The notes: generated by a model from the sequence alone, not told the origin. DNA of 64,000 nucleotides from Gilliamella mensalis (GCF_900103085.1 NZ_FMWR01000009.1:1-64000), one strand, 5' to 3'. Counted from the stretch's first letter, positions 9,043 through 20,158 are shown. Program-made: numbers and translations.

Positions 9043-9492
9043 ATGCAAATTATTCTACTCGATAAAGTTGCTAATTTAGGCAGCTTAGGTGATCAAGTTA
9101 ATGTTAAAGCGGGTTATGCGCGTAACTTTTTGATTCCACAAGGTAAAGCAGTCGTAGCGACTAAAAAGAATATCGAATTTTTTGAAGCTCGTCGTGCTGA
9201 ATTAGAAGCAAAACTTGCTGAGACATTAAAAGCAGCTGAACAACGCGTTGCTGAAATTAATGCACTTGGTAAAGTCACTATCACTTCTAAAGCCGGTGAT
9301 GAAGGCAAATTATTTGGTTCAATTGGTACTCGTGATATCGCTGATGCAGTTAAAGCTCGCGGTATTCAAGTATCAAAAAGCGAAGTGCGCCTGCCAAATG
9401 GTGTACTGCGTACTACTGGTGAACATGAAGTGTTCTTCCAAGTACATAGTGAAGCTTTTGCTAAAGTTATTGTTGATATTATTCCTGAATAA
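9043..9492 (+). CDS. rplI: 50S ribosomal protein L9
   Basis: L9 is a two-domain 23S rRNA-binding protein joined by a long helix. The 149-residue sequence shows the N-terminal [19 protein letters not shown] with [15 protein letters not shown], a central helix rich in Glu, Lys and Ala (about 50-80), and the C-terminal domain with [12 protein letters not shown]. It is the last gene of the rpsF operon, and a strong terminator follows 22 bases after its stop. Confidence 0.98.
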   Translation: MQIILLDKVANLGSLGDQVNVKAGYARNFLIPQGKAVVATKKNIEFFEARRAELEAKLAETLKAAEQRVAEINALGKVTITSKAGDEGKLFGSIGTRDIADAVKARGIQVSKSEVRLPNGVLRTTGEHEVFFQVHSEAFAKVIVDIIPE

Positions 9493-9514
9493 TCATCCAA
9501 CAATAAATACCAAA

Positions 9515-9545
9515 AAAACCCGTTCAAGTAACGGGTTTTTATTAT
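9515..9545. terminator. Bidirectional intrinsic terminator between rplI and ggt
   Basis: AAAACCCGTT (9515-9524) pairs with AACGGGTTTT (9530-9539) around a five-base loop. T-rich sequence follows on the plus strand and A-rich sequence precedes it, so it can end both the rpsF operon and the convergent ggt transcript. Confidence 0.85.
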
Positions 9546-11249
9546 TTATTTTACAATGATTGATTTACCTCTACCTCGAATATCTGACACCGCTTCAGGT
9601 TTATTATTCGTAATTTTTATGGCTTGAATATCACCGCTAAAATCTTGTTGTTTAAAATGATAACCCATTTGTTTGAGTTTATCTTTTAAATCTTCTGGTA
9701 CTTTATTTTGAAAACGCTCAATAAAGATAAGATTAGTTGGTAATAATTGATGATGATAACGTGGAGCATCTATTGCTGCTTTTAATGACATATGGTTATC
9801 AAAGACATTCGTCACCACTTGAAAAATTGAAGTAAAAATCCTTGAACCGCCCGGTGTACCAATAACCATTGCAACATCATTATTTTTAATAAATATACTT
9901 GGCGTCATAGAAGATAAAGGGCGTTTATTTGGCTCAATTGCATTAGCATCTTTGCTCACAACACCAAACTGATTAGCAACACCTGGTTTACTACTAAAAT
10001 CATCCATCTCATTATTGAGTATAATACCTGTACCTTCTATTACAACGCCTGATCCAAACCAACCATTAAGTGTATATGTATTAGATGCCGCATTGCCCCA
10101 TTTATCCACAATAGAAAAATGTGTTGTTTGTAATTTTTCGCGATTATTATCTAAACCAGGTTTAACTTGTTCAGTAATCGAGATAGCTTTTGGATTAACT
10201 TGCTTAGCTCTTTGCGATAAATAATCAGCATCAATCAATTGAGTAACTGGTACAGAGATAAAATCAGGATCACCCATATATTCAGCCCGATCGGCAAAAA
10301 CACGTTTTTCTATTTCTGCTAATAAGTGAATATATTGTGGTGAATTCACTTTTACGGCTTTGAACTCATTCGCTAAATCTTGCTTCATTAATAAAAGTTG
10401 AATTAAACCAACACCACCTGAACTTGGCGGTGGTGCGGTGACAATTTGCATATCTTGCCACTTAGCAACTAACGGAGCCCGCCATTTAGCCTGATAATTG
10501 GCTAAATCGTTTTCAGTAATTAAACCGTCATTTTTTTCCATCTGTTGAGCGATTAATTTAGCGGTTTCGCCTTTATAAAATCCATCCCTACCTTGGTTTG
10601 CAATACGCTCTAATACTTTGCCAAGTTCGGGCTGTTTAAATACCTTTTCAGCTTGCATAGCACCGAAGTATTGCTTAAAGTGCCCATTAGCAGGTGCAAG
10701 TTCTGCAGCCTCTTGATAACGTTTAAATAACTGTTTATCTACAGTAAATCCTTCATTGGCAAATTGAATGGCCGGTACCATCACCTCTTTCCAAGATAAT
10801 TTACCAAAACGTTGATGCACCGCCCACATACCGGCAACTGTTCCCGGCACTCCCGAGGCTTTGTAAGAATATAAACTCAAATTAGGGATCACATTTTTAT
10901 GTTCATCAAGATACATATCTCTATCGGCCTTATTAGGGGCGACTTCTCGATAATCAATAAAGTAAGGCTGTCCATCCATCCAAAGGGTCATAAAACCCCC
11001 ACCACCAATATTACCCGCTTCGGGATAAGTAACAGCAAGAGCAAAGGCGGTAGCCACAGCAGCATCAGCCGCATTTCCCCCTTTTTTTAATATTTCCTGT
11101 GCGGCGATTGCACCATAATAATCAGGTGAGGCAACTGCACCAGCCACTAATTTTTGTTTTGCGCTTTCGACTGCAAATACTTGTTGGCTTATCAGCAATA
11201 ATGCAATAAAGTAGCAATACTTTATTAACTTACGTTTGAAATAACACAT
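9546..11249 (-). CDS. ggt: Gamma-glutamyltransferase (periplasmic)
   Basis: Ggt hydrolyses or transfers the gamma-glutamyl group of glutathione and glutamine in the periplasm after self-cleavage into two subunits. The start is placed at ATG 11249, where AGGAGGCGCTAT gives a strong ribosome site; an upstream in-frame extension to 11288 lacks one. A signal peptide ends near VFA (residue 26). The autocleavage nucleophile is the second Thr of TTHFS (about residue 376), followed by GNAASNTYTLN and NNEMDDFS. A substrate-binding Arg is in DYREVAP (about 101), and PSSGGVGLIQ precedes the cleavage site. Length (567 residues) fits the family. Convergent with rplI and apparently monocistronic. Confidence 0.94.
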   Translation of the reverse strand: MCYFKRKLIKYCYFIALLLISQQVFAVESAKQKLVAGAVASPDYYGAIAAQEILKKGGNAADAAVATAFALAVTYPEAGNIGGGGFMTLWMDGQPYFIDYREVAPNKADRDMYLDEHKNVIPNLSLYSYKASGVPGTVAGMWAVHQRFGKLSWKEVMVPAIQFANEGFTVDKQLFKRYQEAAELAPANGHFKQYFGAMQAEKVFKQPELGKVLERIANQGRDGFYKGETAKLIAQQMEKNDGLITENDLANYQAKWRAPLVAKWQDMQIVTAPPPSSGGVGLIQLLLMKQDLANEFKAVKVNSPQYIHLLAEIEKRVFADRAEYMGDPDFISVPVTQLIDADYLSQRAKQVNPKAISITEQVKPGLDNNREKLQTTHFSIVDKWGNAASNTYTLNGWFGSGVVIEGTGIILNNEMDDFSSKPGVANQFGVVSKDANAIEPNKRPLSSMTPSIFIKNNDVAMVIGTPGGSRIFTSIFQVVTNVFDNHMSLKAAIDAPRYHHQLLPTNLIFIERFQNKVPEDLKDKLKQMGYHFKQQDFSGDIQAIKITNNKPEAVSDIRGRGKSIIVK

Positions 11250-11736
11250 ATAGCGCCTCCTAATAAAAGTATTATTTATCTCACCCACTTAACACCAAAT
11301 TGCATAAAAAGTATTAATAAATCAGCAATAATTGGTTAAGGAGAATCATCAATATAACATAGAAAATCAAATAACGATCAAATTTTGATCAAAAACCCCG
11401 TGCGAGCTTAATTTTGGCTTTCCCATAATTGACCAATTTAAGGTAATGCACATACCTACTAGTACCCAAAAAATAAGATTCTCGGCTATTTTTATATTCA
11501 GTAGTGACAGTTAATTGAATGTTAAATACAATCGATGATGATGATGGCACCAAACTATATCGTGTTATCACTTACCTACCTTTTTTGGAGGGATACAATT
11601 AAATATTGGTAAAAAATCTTGTCAAAAAGTTTCAGATAACACCAACGTTTAAGTATAAAATAGTGTTGAGTTCAACAGAAATGTTTTTTAAAGCGCCAAA
11701 AAACAGGTACAGTTGACCTTATGATATAAATAAAAA
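11250..11736. other. Intergenic stretch without recognised gene
   Basis: Between ggt and the PTS operon terminator about 490 bases hold no credible gene. A 60-codon frame on the minus strand (11389-11571) has no ribosome site and no family I recognise. The region could hold decayed coding sequence, but I see no motif to name it. The ggt promoter should lie at about 11260-11340. Confidence 0.5.
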
Positions 11737-11772
11737 AGAGCGTAACCAACTTGATTGACGTGTATACGCTCT
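11737..11772 (-). terminator. Terminator of the PTS operon
   Basis: AGAGCGTA (11737-11744) and TACGCTCT (11765-11772) form an 8-bp stem. Read on the minus strand it is followed by TTTTTTATT. It lies 19 bases past the stop of the EIIC gene. Confidence 0.8.
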
Positions 11773-11790
11773 ATATAAATCATTATAAAA

Positions 11791-13140
11791 CTATGCTGTT
11801 TGAATTTGGCTTTCTGACTTGCCTTGCTCATCTTTATACAGTTTATTATCATATAATTTGACAAAAGGAAGATAAATTAGCACAGCTAAAATAGCAGAAA
11901 ATATCGCAACAATAGCCGCTTTATAATCACCGCCAGTACTAATAAATGCCCCTAATCCCATTGGCGATGGCCATGGAATTAATGCGATGATAGGGTGAAT
12001 AAAACCGGTATTAATAGCCAAATAACCTAATGTTCCACACGCCATGGGCGCTAAGAAAAAAGGAAGTGCTAAATAAGGATTATATACAATCGGCATACCA
12101 AAAATAACCGGTTCGTTAATATTAAATATTGCAGGTACTGCAGATGCTCGCCCTAAGATTTTTAGTTGGCTAGACTTAGCAAAAAACGCAATAAAGAATG
12201 TCATTAATAAGGTAGAACCTGATCCCCCTAAAATCACAAGTGAATTATTAAATTCACCTGCAAAAGGAATATGTGCTCCCGCCGTATTTTCAGTCATATT
12301 AGTTAACATAATCGGAGTGATAAATGCACCAATAATACTCGCACCATGGATTCCAACCACCCATAATGCGTGGATTAAAAATAGGATAACCATAATACCC
12401 AACCAACTTTTGGTGAGATTGGTTACAAAGGCAAATGGTACAGCAATGATATTAAAAATATCAGTACCAAAATAGATAAAAATGCCATTAATAATGATAA
12501 CTACAAAGGCAATCACAAAAGTTGGAATTAGTGCAGTAAACGATCGTGAAACGCCAAGTGGTACTGTTTCTGGCATTTTCACAACCCAATTACGCCTGAC
12601 GCATAAAAAATAAAGATGAGTCGCCACAATAGCCATAACTATTGCAATAAATATACCCGATGTCCCCAACCTAAAGACAAAGGGTTTTAAACGTAGACCA
12701 TTAAAGACTAAATTACTTTGATCATTGAGTAAGGTAATCACACCATTTTGCATAATCAGTTCAGGCAATGTCATGAAAAAGGCAAAAACGGATAACATCG
12801 CCCCATTAAGAGCATTAACTTTAAGCCCGGTTTCTTCCGCTTCGATCTTAGTCAGTTCATAACCAACAACAAAGTTAAAATAGAGAGCTAAAATACCTAT
12901 TGTTGCCGTATTAGCAATCATATAAAGATCACTCACTCTAAAAAAAGTATTTTCAAAAAAGCCTTCTAATCCCGTAAATGTCATTGGTAACGTGTTGAAT
13001 ACTAAAAACATGGAGCCAACAATAGAAAAAGGTACTGACGCCATTCCCGCCGCCATTACAGCTCGAACAATTTTAAATTGTGATATTTTCGCCATGGGCG
13101 TCATCAGATATTTCTGTAAAATAACAAATCCCGTATTCAT
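11791..13140 (-). CDS. PTS EIIC permease, lactose/cellobiose family
   Basis: This 449-residue inner-membrane protein is the sugar channel of a beta-glucoside PTS. It has about ten hydrophobic segments and the family signature in which a Glu precedes the substrate loop (FNINEPVIFGMPIVYNP, about residues 340-356). It also carries a conserved His-Gly-Ala segment (WVVGIHGASIIGAF, about 265-278). It would transport cellobiose, chitobiose or a related beta-glucoside and phosphorylate it through the separately encoded EIIA and EIIB of the same operon. It is the last gene of the run. The 6-phospho-beta-glucosidase at the head of the operon argues for a beta-glucoside over lactose. Confidence 0.9.
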   Translation of the reverse strand: MNTGFVILQKYLMTPMAKISQFKIVRAVMAAGMASVPFSIVGSMFLVFNTLPMTFTGLEGFFENTFFRVSDLYMIANTATIGILALYFNFVVGYELTKIEAEETGLKVNALNGAMLSVFAFFMTLPELIMQNGVITLLNDQSNLVFNGLRLKPFVFRLGTSGIFIAIVMAIVATHLYFLCVRRNWVVKMPETVPLGVSRSFTALIPTFVIAFVVIIINGIFIYFGTDIFNIIAVPFAFVTNLTKSWLGIMVILFLIHALWVVGIHGASIIGAFITPIMLTNMTENTAGAHIPFAGEFNNSLVILGGSGSTLLMTFFIAFFAKSSQLKILGRASAVPAIFNINEPVIFGMPIVYNPYLALPFFLAPMACGTLGYLAINTGFIHPIIALIPWPSPMGLGAFISTGGDYKAAIVAIFSAILAVLIYLPFVKLYDNKLYKDEQGKSESQIQTA

Positions 13141-13154
13141 TTTGTTTTCCTCAT

Positions 13155-13640
13155 CTAATTAATAAATTCTTCGTAAGCTTGGATTCTTTTAAAATGCAGA
13201 TCCTGATTATGTTGAATTTTATTTAACTTTCTAAGCATTAATAGGACAATAATCAAGCTTACTGTAAGTAATACTATTAATACATTTGCAGCCTCTTGTG
13301 TCTGTTTCAGAAATGGATAAAAAAAGTGATACAAAGGGGTATAAAGGGTCATTATTAATGCTATCAAAACGATCGCTAAACCTTGATAAAACAACCGTGC
13401 ATAAGGCAATTTATTGCAATGATTACGATAAAGCTTAATTTGTTCCCATGTAGTAAGTATACCTAAAACAAAAAGAGAAATCGGCAAAAGAGCTATAATT
13501 GACAGTGAACCAATTAAAAAGATAGCCCAATAAAGATTTAAAAATAAAAAAAATGCGGTAGTATAACGAATTGCTAAAAATCGATTAAAATAGAGGTTGG
13601 TTAGGCTGATTTTTTTATGTATTGTAAGCTTTTCTGTCAT
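13155..13640 (-). CDS. Unassigned four-helix membrane protein within PTS operon
   Basis: I do not recognise this 161-residue protein. It has two adjacent hydrophobic segments (about 31-63), a third at about 85-107 and a fourth at about 117-136, with short charged loops and a cytoplasm-like Lys/Arg/His-rich tail (RKLNKIQHNQDLHFKRI). No PTS phosphorylation site is present. It sits 14 bases upstream of the EIIC gene and 15 downstream of the EIIA gene on the same strand, so it is almost certainly co-transcribed. A role as an accessory to the permease is inference from position alone. Confidence 0.75.
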   Translation of the reverse strand: MTEKLTIHKKISLTNLYFNRFLAIRYTTAFFLFLNLYWAIFLIGSLSIIALLPISLFVLGILTTWEQIKLYRNHCNKLPYARLFYQGLAIVLIALIMTLYTPLYHFFYPFLKQTQEAANVLIVLLTVSLIIVLLMLRKLNKIQHNQDLHFKRIQAYEEFIN

Positions 13641-13655
13641 TATGCTACTCCTTAT

Positions 13656-14006
13656 TTAGCCCTTTGATTTTGTTTCTACCTCATGATGTTTTTCATATAG
13701 ATGTAACATTTCAATCGCCATTTCTCGAAAACTCATGGTTGTCATTAAATGATCTTGTGCATGCACCATAATAATTTCCATCGTGATTTTGGTACCATTA
13801 GCATAATTTTGCAGTAATTGTGTTTGTGAATGGTGTGCTTGTAAGATCTCTTTATTTGCCTCTTCAAGCAACTGATTTGCAGCACTAAAATCGGCTTGCC
13901 TCATTGCTTTAAAAGCATCATGGATTTTAGTTTTAGCATTACCACTATATAAAATAATATTAAAAGCGATAAGCTGAATATCTTCTGTACTCATTTCCTC
14001 ATTCAT
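13656..14006 (-). CDS. PTS EIIA component, lactose/cellobiose family
   Basis: At 116 residues this is a small all-helical EIIA of the Lac family. It passes phosphate from HPr to EIIB, using the His in the conserved MVHAQDHLMTT near the C-terminus. The start at ATG 14006 has AAGGA eleven bases upstream and overlaps the regulator's stop codon in ATGAATGA; an in-frame extension to 14057 would lie inside the regulator. The internal SGNAKTKIHDAFKA and DFSAANQLLEEAN segments match the family. Confidence 0.92.
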   Translation of the reverse strand: MNEEMSTEDIQLIAFNIILYSGNAKTKIHDAFKAMRQADFSAANQLLEEANKEILQAHHSQTQLLQNYANGTKITMEIIMVHAQDHLMTTMSFREMAIEMLHLYEKHHEVETKSKG

Positions 14007-16023
14007 AGCTATATTCCTTTTCAATAAGTTGGATAAAAATTTGTTTAAATTGGTCAAAGTTTTGTGCTTTCAATAGTTTTGATTGTATTTGTAAATCATC
14101 AATCAAGTTAACAATCGCTTTTGTCACCATCGCAAGAGTCGGATTTTGATAAATCGAGGGTGAAATCATAAAGATAAAGCGAATTTGTGGGTAATTAACA
14201 TCCCAAAATATGCCATCAGGAATTATTGCAATACCAATTTTAGGCAATTTTCCTACAGGCATTGTTGGATGTGGCACCACAATAGTTTGGCTAAAGAAAA
14301 TATCACCTAATAGCATGCGGTTTTCCATTTGCTTTATCATCTTTTGTTTATAATCGTTGTCTTCATTTAGCGCTAAAAGATCAAGCAAAAAATCTAAAAC
14401 TTGCTCTTTACTTTGGGGATGTGTGCATCGATAAAAAAAATCAGCAGATAAATCATCTAGCATTTGTTCAACATGAATTAAATGTTGTGAAGAACGGGAT
14501 GATGTAACGGTTGATATTGGTTCTTTACACGATGAAAGAAGCATATTACGTGACGAAAGATGGCAACGAATTTTTTGTACATCGCTTTCGGTAAAGAACA
14601 CAGATACACAAAAAACAGGGACTTTAAATACTTTCGATGATAGATCAACTGACGAAATAATAAAATCAATCTTGTCTAATATCTTTGGCTCGATTTCATA
14701 ATACCCTTGCGTGGCAACGATTTTAATTCTTTCATTAAATTCACATTCAACTCGATTTTTTAGTAGTTGAGCACTACCAAGCCCTGTTGCACAAATAATT
14801 AATACTTTTGCTTTTTGTTCATTTTTCAATTTTTCAATCGAAGCTAAAAAGTGCAAAGTCAAATAACCCCATTCATCATCATGAATAGTAAATTTTTTAA
14901 GCTCAGGAAGCTGACTAAGATAATTTTTAACTAACTCAAACAATTCTAGAGAAGTGGCTTTAATTTCATTAAGTAATGGATTTTTCAGTTTAATATGTTG
15001 CTCTAAGCGAACAATCATCGGTTTTAAGTGCTGAATAATGCCATTTTTCAATTGATCATCATTTAAAAATAAATATCCTGTCTCATGTTTTATCTTAATA
15101 AGTAAATTAGTCAAAGATGAATACAACTCAGCATCAAAATCATTTTGGCAAAAATTTGATTTACTCATTAAATGTAAAGTTAAATACATTTGTTCTTCTT
15201 TTGGAAAACAAAAACCTATTACCTTTTCAATTCTATTGATAATCTTTTTAGCCACTTGATATTCCAAGGTATCTTTTGTCGATTGTGACATATTAAGATT
15301 TTGAATAGAAAGTCCTGACTGTAAACGTTTAATGCTTAATGACAGATGTAACACAATATTTTGCATCATCACATCGGATAATTTTATTTTTGCCTCACGG
15401 CATTCATCTAAAATAATAATGGTTAACGAATCAAAACTAATGGCAGCATTTAACTTATTTAAATAAGTTAGGTGCTGCAAAAGATTAATCGAGCCATCAT
15501 GAAAAAAATAGCTCAAAATGAAATGCCTTTTGGCTTTTTCCTCACCTTCAACATACAACAAGGATTGACTTTTTTTGACTGTCAAACCATACGGTTTAAT
15601 TTGATGTTTAATTTCTAAAATATCTTTATTTAGTTGAGAAGAACTAATAAATAATTGCTCTGATAATACCTCTATATCGATTTTTTGACATTCTAACAAT
15701 AACAAATTGAGAATATGGTGTTTTCTTTGACATGCTTCTCGACAATTCGCGTGCTTTACATTGCGATCTAGCAAATGATGTTCAACTAGAAATAAGTTGA
15801 AAGCAGCTCTATTTTTAATTTGCAGTTGGTAGCCATAACCTTGTTTACTAACAATACATCCTCCATGGCGTTCAATTAATGATTTTAAATCATTAAGATA
15901 AGTGCGAACAGTGCGATCTGATAATGACAGTTCAGTTGCTAACCACGCACTACTTTTGAATAGATTTTTAGAACGAACCAATAAACTAATAAGGTCACGT
16001 TGTTTATTTTTAATCACAATCAT
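13999..16023 (-). CDS. PRD-containing transcriptional activator with EIIB and EIIA domains (LicR/MtlR type)
   Basis: The 674-residue regulator joins an N-terminal helix-turn-helix (about 10-70), two PTS-regulation domains (conserved His at about 226 and 284, then 332 and 391), an EIIB-like domain (LIICATGLGSAQ, Cys411) and a fructose-type EIIA domain (VVPHPTMPVG, His585). Such proteins activate their own sugar operon when phosphorylation of these sites reports sugar supply. ATG 16023 is chosen over TTG 16041, as the shorter form matches family N-termini; neither has a good ribosome site. It lies inside the PTS operon it presumably controls, which is consistent with autoregulation. Confidence 0.88.
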   Translation of the reverse strand: MIVIKNKQRDLISLLVRSKNLFKSSAWLATELSLSDRTVRTYLNDLKSLIERHGGCIVSKQGYGYQLQIKNRAAFNLFLVEHHLLDRNVKHANCREACQRKHHILNLLLLECQKIDIEVLSEQLFISSSQLNKDILEIKHQIKPYGLTVKKSQSLLYVEGEEKAKRHFILSYFFHDGSINLLQHLTYLNKLNAAISFDSLTIIILDECREAKIKLSDVMMQNIVLHLSLSIKRLQSGLSIQNLNMSQSTKDTLEYQVAKKIINRIEKVIGFCFPKEEQMYLTLHLMSKSNFCQNDFDAELYSSLTNLLIKIKHETGYLFLNDDQLKNGIIQHLKPMIVRLEQHIKLKNPLLNEIKATSLELFELVKNYLSQLPELKKFTIHDDEWGYLTLHFLASIEKLKNEQKAKVLIICATGLGSAQLLKNRVECEFNERIKIVATQGYYEIEPKILDKIDFIISSVDLSSKVFKVPVFCVSVFFTESDVQKIRCHLSSRNMLLSSCKEPISTVTSSRSSQHLIHVEQMLDDLSADFFYRCTHPQSKEQVLDFLLDLLALNEDNDYKQKMIKQMENRMLLGDIFFSQTIVVPHPTMPVGKLPKIGIAIIPDGIFWDVNYPQIRFIFMISPSIYQNPTLAMVTKAIVNLIDDLQIQSKLLKAQNFDQFKQIFIQLIEKEYSYE

Positions 16024-16109
16024 CCATACCTGTGCCAACAAAGCATATTGTTAATAATATAGTGACGGCTTTCATTAGTTAGATAAGCACGCCCCCTGCA
16101 AGGTAATAA

Positions 16110-16132
16110 GGCGCTGCCATTTAGCATACGCC
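16110..16132 (-). other. Hairpin between EIIB and regulator genes
   Basis: GGCG (16110-16113) pairs with CGCC (16129-16132), with an inner TGC/GCA pairing. It lies in the 142-base gap between the EIIB gene and the regulator and has no T-run. It may slow degradation or cap the upstream message so that the regulator is made at a different level. Function is a guess. Confidence 0.35.
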
Positions 16133-16165
16133 AAACCATATTCCTAAATTAGATAATCATTCTAA

Positions 16166-16483
16166 TTATTGGATATTATCCTCAACTAACTTAGCCAATT
16201 GCTCAATACCCGATTGAATGGGTATATAGGCCTGAAAAGGAATACTCACTACAGCTTTACCAACCTCTTCACCCATTTTTTTAAATTTATCAAGCATCAT
16301 CATCGTTTGTGGGCTAATTAAAAAAAGTGAAAAATCACTGTTATTAATCATATTACTCCCTTCGGTTGCTGATACCGCATCAACCGAAATTGCTTTATCT
16401 TTACTTGCAAAATATTCTGTCACTTTTTTTGCCATTAATGATGATGACATCCCAGCGGCACAAATAATTAATGCTTTTTTCAT
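16166..16483 (-). CDS. PTS EIIB component, lactose/cellobiose family
   Basis: The 105-residue cytoplasmic EIIB carries the phosphocysteine Cys8 at the start of its P-loop (KKALIICAAGMSSSLMAKK). It accepts phosphate from EIIA and passes it to the sugar bound by EIIC. A strong AGGAG lies seven bases before its ATG, and its start is 27 bases after the glucosidase stop. Confidence 0.93.
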   Translation of the reverse strand: MKKALIICAAGMSSSLMAKKVTEYFASKDKAISVDAVSATEGSNMINNSDFSLFLISPQTMMMLDKFKKMGEEVGKAVVSIPFQAYIPIQSGIEQLAKLVEDNIQ

Positions 16484-16510
16484 ATATTCTCCTAAAAATA
16501 GTGATTGGCT

Positions 16511-17974
<1,464 letters not shown>

Positions 17975-18175
17975 TCAAATTTAGTATAAAAGGGAAAAAA
18001 TAGAATTACTAACCAACTTTTTCCGTATTGATCAGGAAAAATATAAGTATATTTTGGAAGGATTGTTAATTAATATGGGTAAATTAAGCAAATTTTTATG
18101 GTATTTAGCTAAATATCAAAAAATATAAAAATAAGCAAAATAGATGTTAGGATTTGAATATTTAAATCTAATTGG

Positions 18176-18460
18176 TTAAATAAACTTTTCAACCCCATCA
18201 GTATATTTCGATGGCATAAACTCAATAATCTCATATTGAGCAATGTGATGAATATAAAACGGATCTTTTTGTAATATTGCTAGCGCTTGCTCTTTATTCT
18301 CAGCACGACAAATAATCACACCACCTGTACGGGGAACTTTTCGACCTGATGCAATAAAGTGTCCTAACTGATAATGTTCTTCAAGATAATCAATATGCTG
18401 TGATAAATATTTTTCTACTTCATTAATGGGTTTTACATAAGTAAGTGTATAAATAAACAT
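18176..18460 (-). CDS. YciI-family protein
   Basis: The 94-residue protein has the YciI/YCII ferredoxin-like fold pattern: MFIYTLTYVKPINEVEKYL, a central His (SQHIDYLEE) and GRKVPRTGG with an ICRAENKEQAL helix. The catalytic role of the family is not well established; some members act as dehydrochlorinase-like or stand-alone enzymes. ATG 18460 has AAGG upstream and matches the family start; the longer frame to 18484 adds a hydrophobic stretch not seen in relatives. Confidence 0.85.
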   Translation of the reverse strand: MFIYTLTYVKPINEVEKYLSQHIDYLEEHYQLGHFIASGRKVPRTGGVIICRAENKEQALAILQKDPFYIHHIAQYEIIEFMPSKYTDGVEKFI

Positions 18461-18551
18461 AATATAGAGCCTTAATAAATACATAGAAAAAAGTTTCAGA
18501 ATGTTAGGCTATGTTGTTCAACTTAGACCATTTAATTATCTAAATAGGTAT

Positions 18552-18779
18552 CTATTTAGCTACCCATTTACCATCTTCACCCTTGTGGTAAACCTTTTCG
18601 ACTGCTGACCAAGCCACTTTAAAAGCAATCGTTTCAGGATCGCTATTATCACGACGTTTATGTGGATCTTGATATTCCTTAATCGCACTATTGAATGCTT
18701 CTTTAAAAATATCTTGCGCATGTTCAGGCAAAACATGGCGTACTGAATCAGGTAAATCTCCACGTGTTTTATATGGCAT
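18552..18779 (-). CDS. chaB: ChaB family protein
   Basis: At 75 residues this matches ChaB, a small protein encoded next to the cation transporter chaA in E. coli and implicated in its regulation. Conserved features are YKTRGDLPDSVRHVLPEHAQ, then FKEAFNSAIKEY and the C-terminal VAWSAVEKVYHKGEDGKWV. ATG 18779 follows GAGGGA by seven bases, so it is the start; the frame from 18794 would use the Shine-Dalgarno region itself as codons. No chaA is nearby. Confidence 0.9.
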   Translation of the reverse strand: MPYKTRGDLPDSVRHVLPEHAQDIFKEAFNSAIKEYQDPHKRRDNSDPETIAFKVAWSAVEKVYHKGEDGKWVAK

Positions 18780-19012
18780 ATCACATTCCCTCATAAATTG
18801 ATCTTAGATGATTGAAAATTTAAAATGGTAATTGTGGACATCACTTTCAAAACAGCTTGTTGAAACCGAATTTATTCTTTTTTAGCTAAGAATACAAGAG
18901 TTATTACAATAATTAAGTATAAGCATCACAAATTTTTATTAGAAATAATCTTTAAAAGATAATAAAGTATAAATGCAATGAATTTATAATGCCAAAATTA
19001 GGGAAATAAAAG

Positions 19013-20062
19013 ATGAAAACAAAAATTTTAACAGCACTCATTGCTGGACTTTTAATGGTTGGTTGTAATGACAAATCAACAGATAATAAAACACAACAAC
19101 CTGCAGCTAATTCAGAATCTAAAACATCAGAAGATATTTCACAGCAATTAGCATTAAAGGCACGGAAAGGCAATATATGGCTGGACGTTTTTGATACCAA
19201 TTTATCTCAAGCAGCACAAGATTTAAGGGGAAGAAATTCGATGCCTTCTTCTCTCTACCTTCTTGATAATAGAGTCAGGGATTTTTTAAAAAGTGTCAGT
19301 GATAAAAATGGACAAATCGATGTAAATTATGTAAAAAAAAATCCATTAAAACTCTCCATTGTTAACAACCCTTCAGCAGAAAACCTTGATGAATATAAAC
19401 AATTGATTACTGAATTATTAGAACTTAAACCTGAGTTGCCCGAACTTGACGCTGCAGGCAAAGCAGTGAGCGATAAATATATTGAATTAGGATTAGCTTA
19501 TGGTTCAATTGCTAAATATTATTTCAACCATGAATATAAATTGGATGACTTTGCTAAATTACCTGAACTGTTAAATAATCTGGCAACGATTTATAATCAA
19601 TATGTTGAAGCTGAAAATGTCGCCTCTTTAGCTTATCGTAAATTATACGAAGAAATTCATGCATTTCAAAAAGTAGATATAAAAAATAAAGGATTAATGC
19701 TTAACTACAACTGTATTGAAATTATGGATCTATCTGAGGATGTTGTTGCGTTAATCAATAAGAGTTTTACAGAAAACAACCAATTTAAAAATCTTGATAA
19801 ATCAGCAATTGAACAAAAAATTGAACAAATACAATCGATCACCAATGAATTAATTGCCAATAAAGGCAAGACTAAATTGATTAAAGAACAAGGTTTAAAC
19901 GACCTTTATTATGATCGTTTTGTTGATCGTTTACCTCAATTGATTAACCAAATGAAAATAGTTTTAAAAAATTTACAGGCCAACAATGTTAAGATAGAAG
20001 TTGAATCTTTGAATGGGCAACTTGAAAATGCAATTGATGGCTATAACGAAACAATCAATTAA
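19013..20062 (+). CDS. Lipoprotein of the DUF3829 (YiiG) family
   Basis: The protein has 349 residues, a lipoprotein signal (LMVGCNDKS, Cys18) and a Gln/Asn/Ser-rich linker, then a mostly helical domain. Repeated motifs such as YIELGLAYGSIAKYYFNHEY and an SITNELIAN/LKNLQAN pairing fit DUF3829 proteins, whose function is unknown. AGGGAAATAAAAG before the ATG is a fair ribosome site. It appears monocistronic and is followed by a hairpin at 20134-20158. The Asp after the lipid Cys (CNDK has Asn at +2) does not give a clear inner-membrane retention signal. Confidence 0.75.
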   Translation: MKTKILTALIAGLLMVGCNDKSTDNKTQQPAANSESKTSEDISQQLALKARKGNIWLDVFDTNLSQAAQDLRGRNSMPSSLYLLDNRVRDFLKSVSDKNGQIDVNYVKKNPLKLSIVNNPSAENLDEYKQLITELLELKPELPELDAAGKAVSDKYIELGLAYGSIAKYYFNHEYKLDDFAKLPELLNNLATIYNQYVEAENVASLAYRKLYEEIHAFQKVDIKNKGLMLNYNCIEIMDLSEDVVALINKSFTENNQFKNLDKSAIEQKIEQIQSITNELIANKGKTKLIKEQGLNDLYYDRFVDRLPQLINQMKIVLKNLQANNVKIEVESLNGQLENAIDGYNETIN

Positions 20063-20133
20063 AAATTGATAAAGACAGATTCATTGCTAAAATTTTTGTA
20101 ACCTTAAATTACGATAAATGATGTGATAAACAA

Positions 20134-20158
20134 CAGCGGTGTGAATTTTATACCGCTG
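20134..20158 (+). terminator. Probable terminator after the DUF3829 lipoprotein gene
   Basis: CAGCGGT (20134-20140) and ACCGCTG (20152-20158) form a stem extended by wobble pairs. The following sequence is only moderately T-rich (ATTTGTT), so efficiency is uncertain. Confidence 0.5.

Noticed and set aside
11389-11571. Minus-strand 60-codon frame between ggt and the PTS operon
   Set aside because: No ribosome site and no recognisable family; most likely chance, so it is only mentioned in the intergenic entry.
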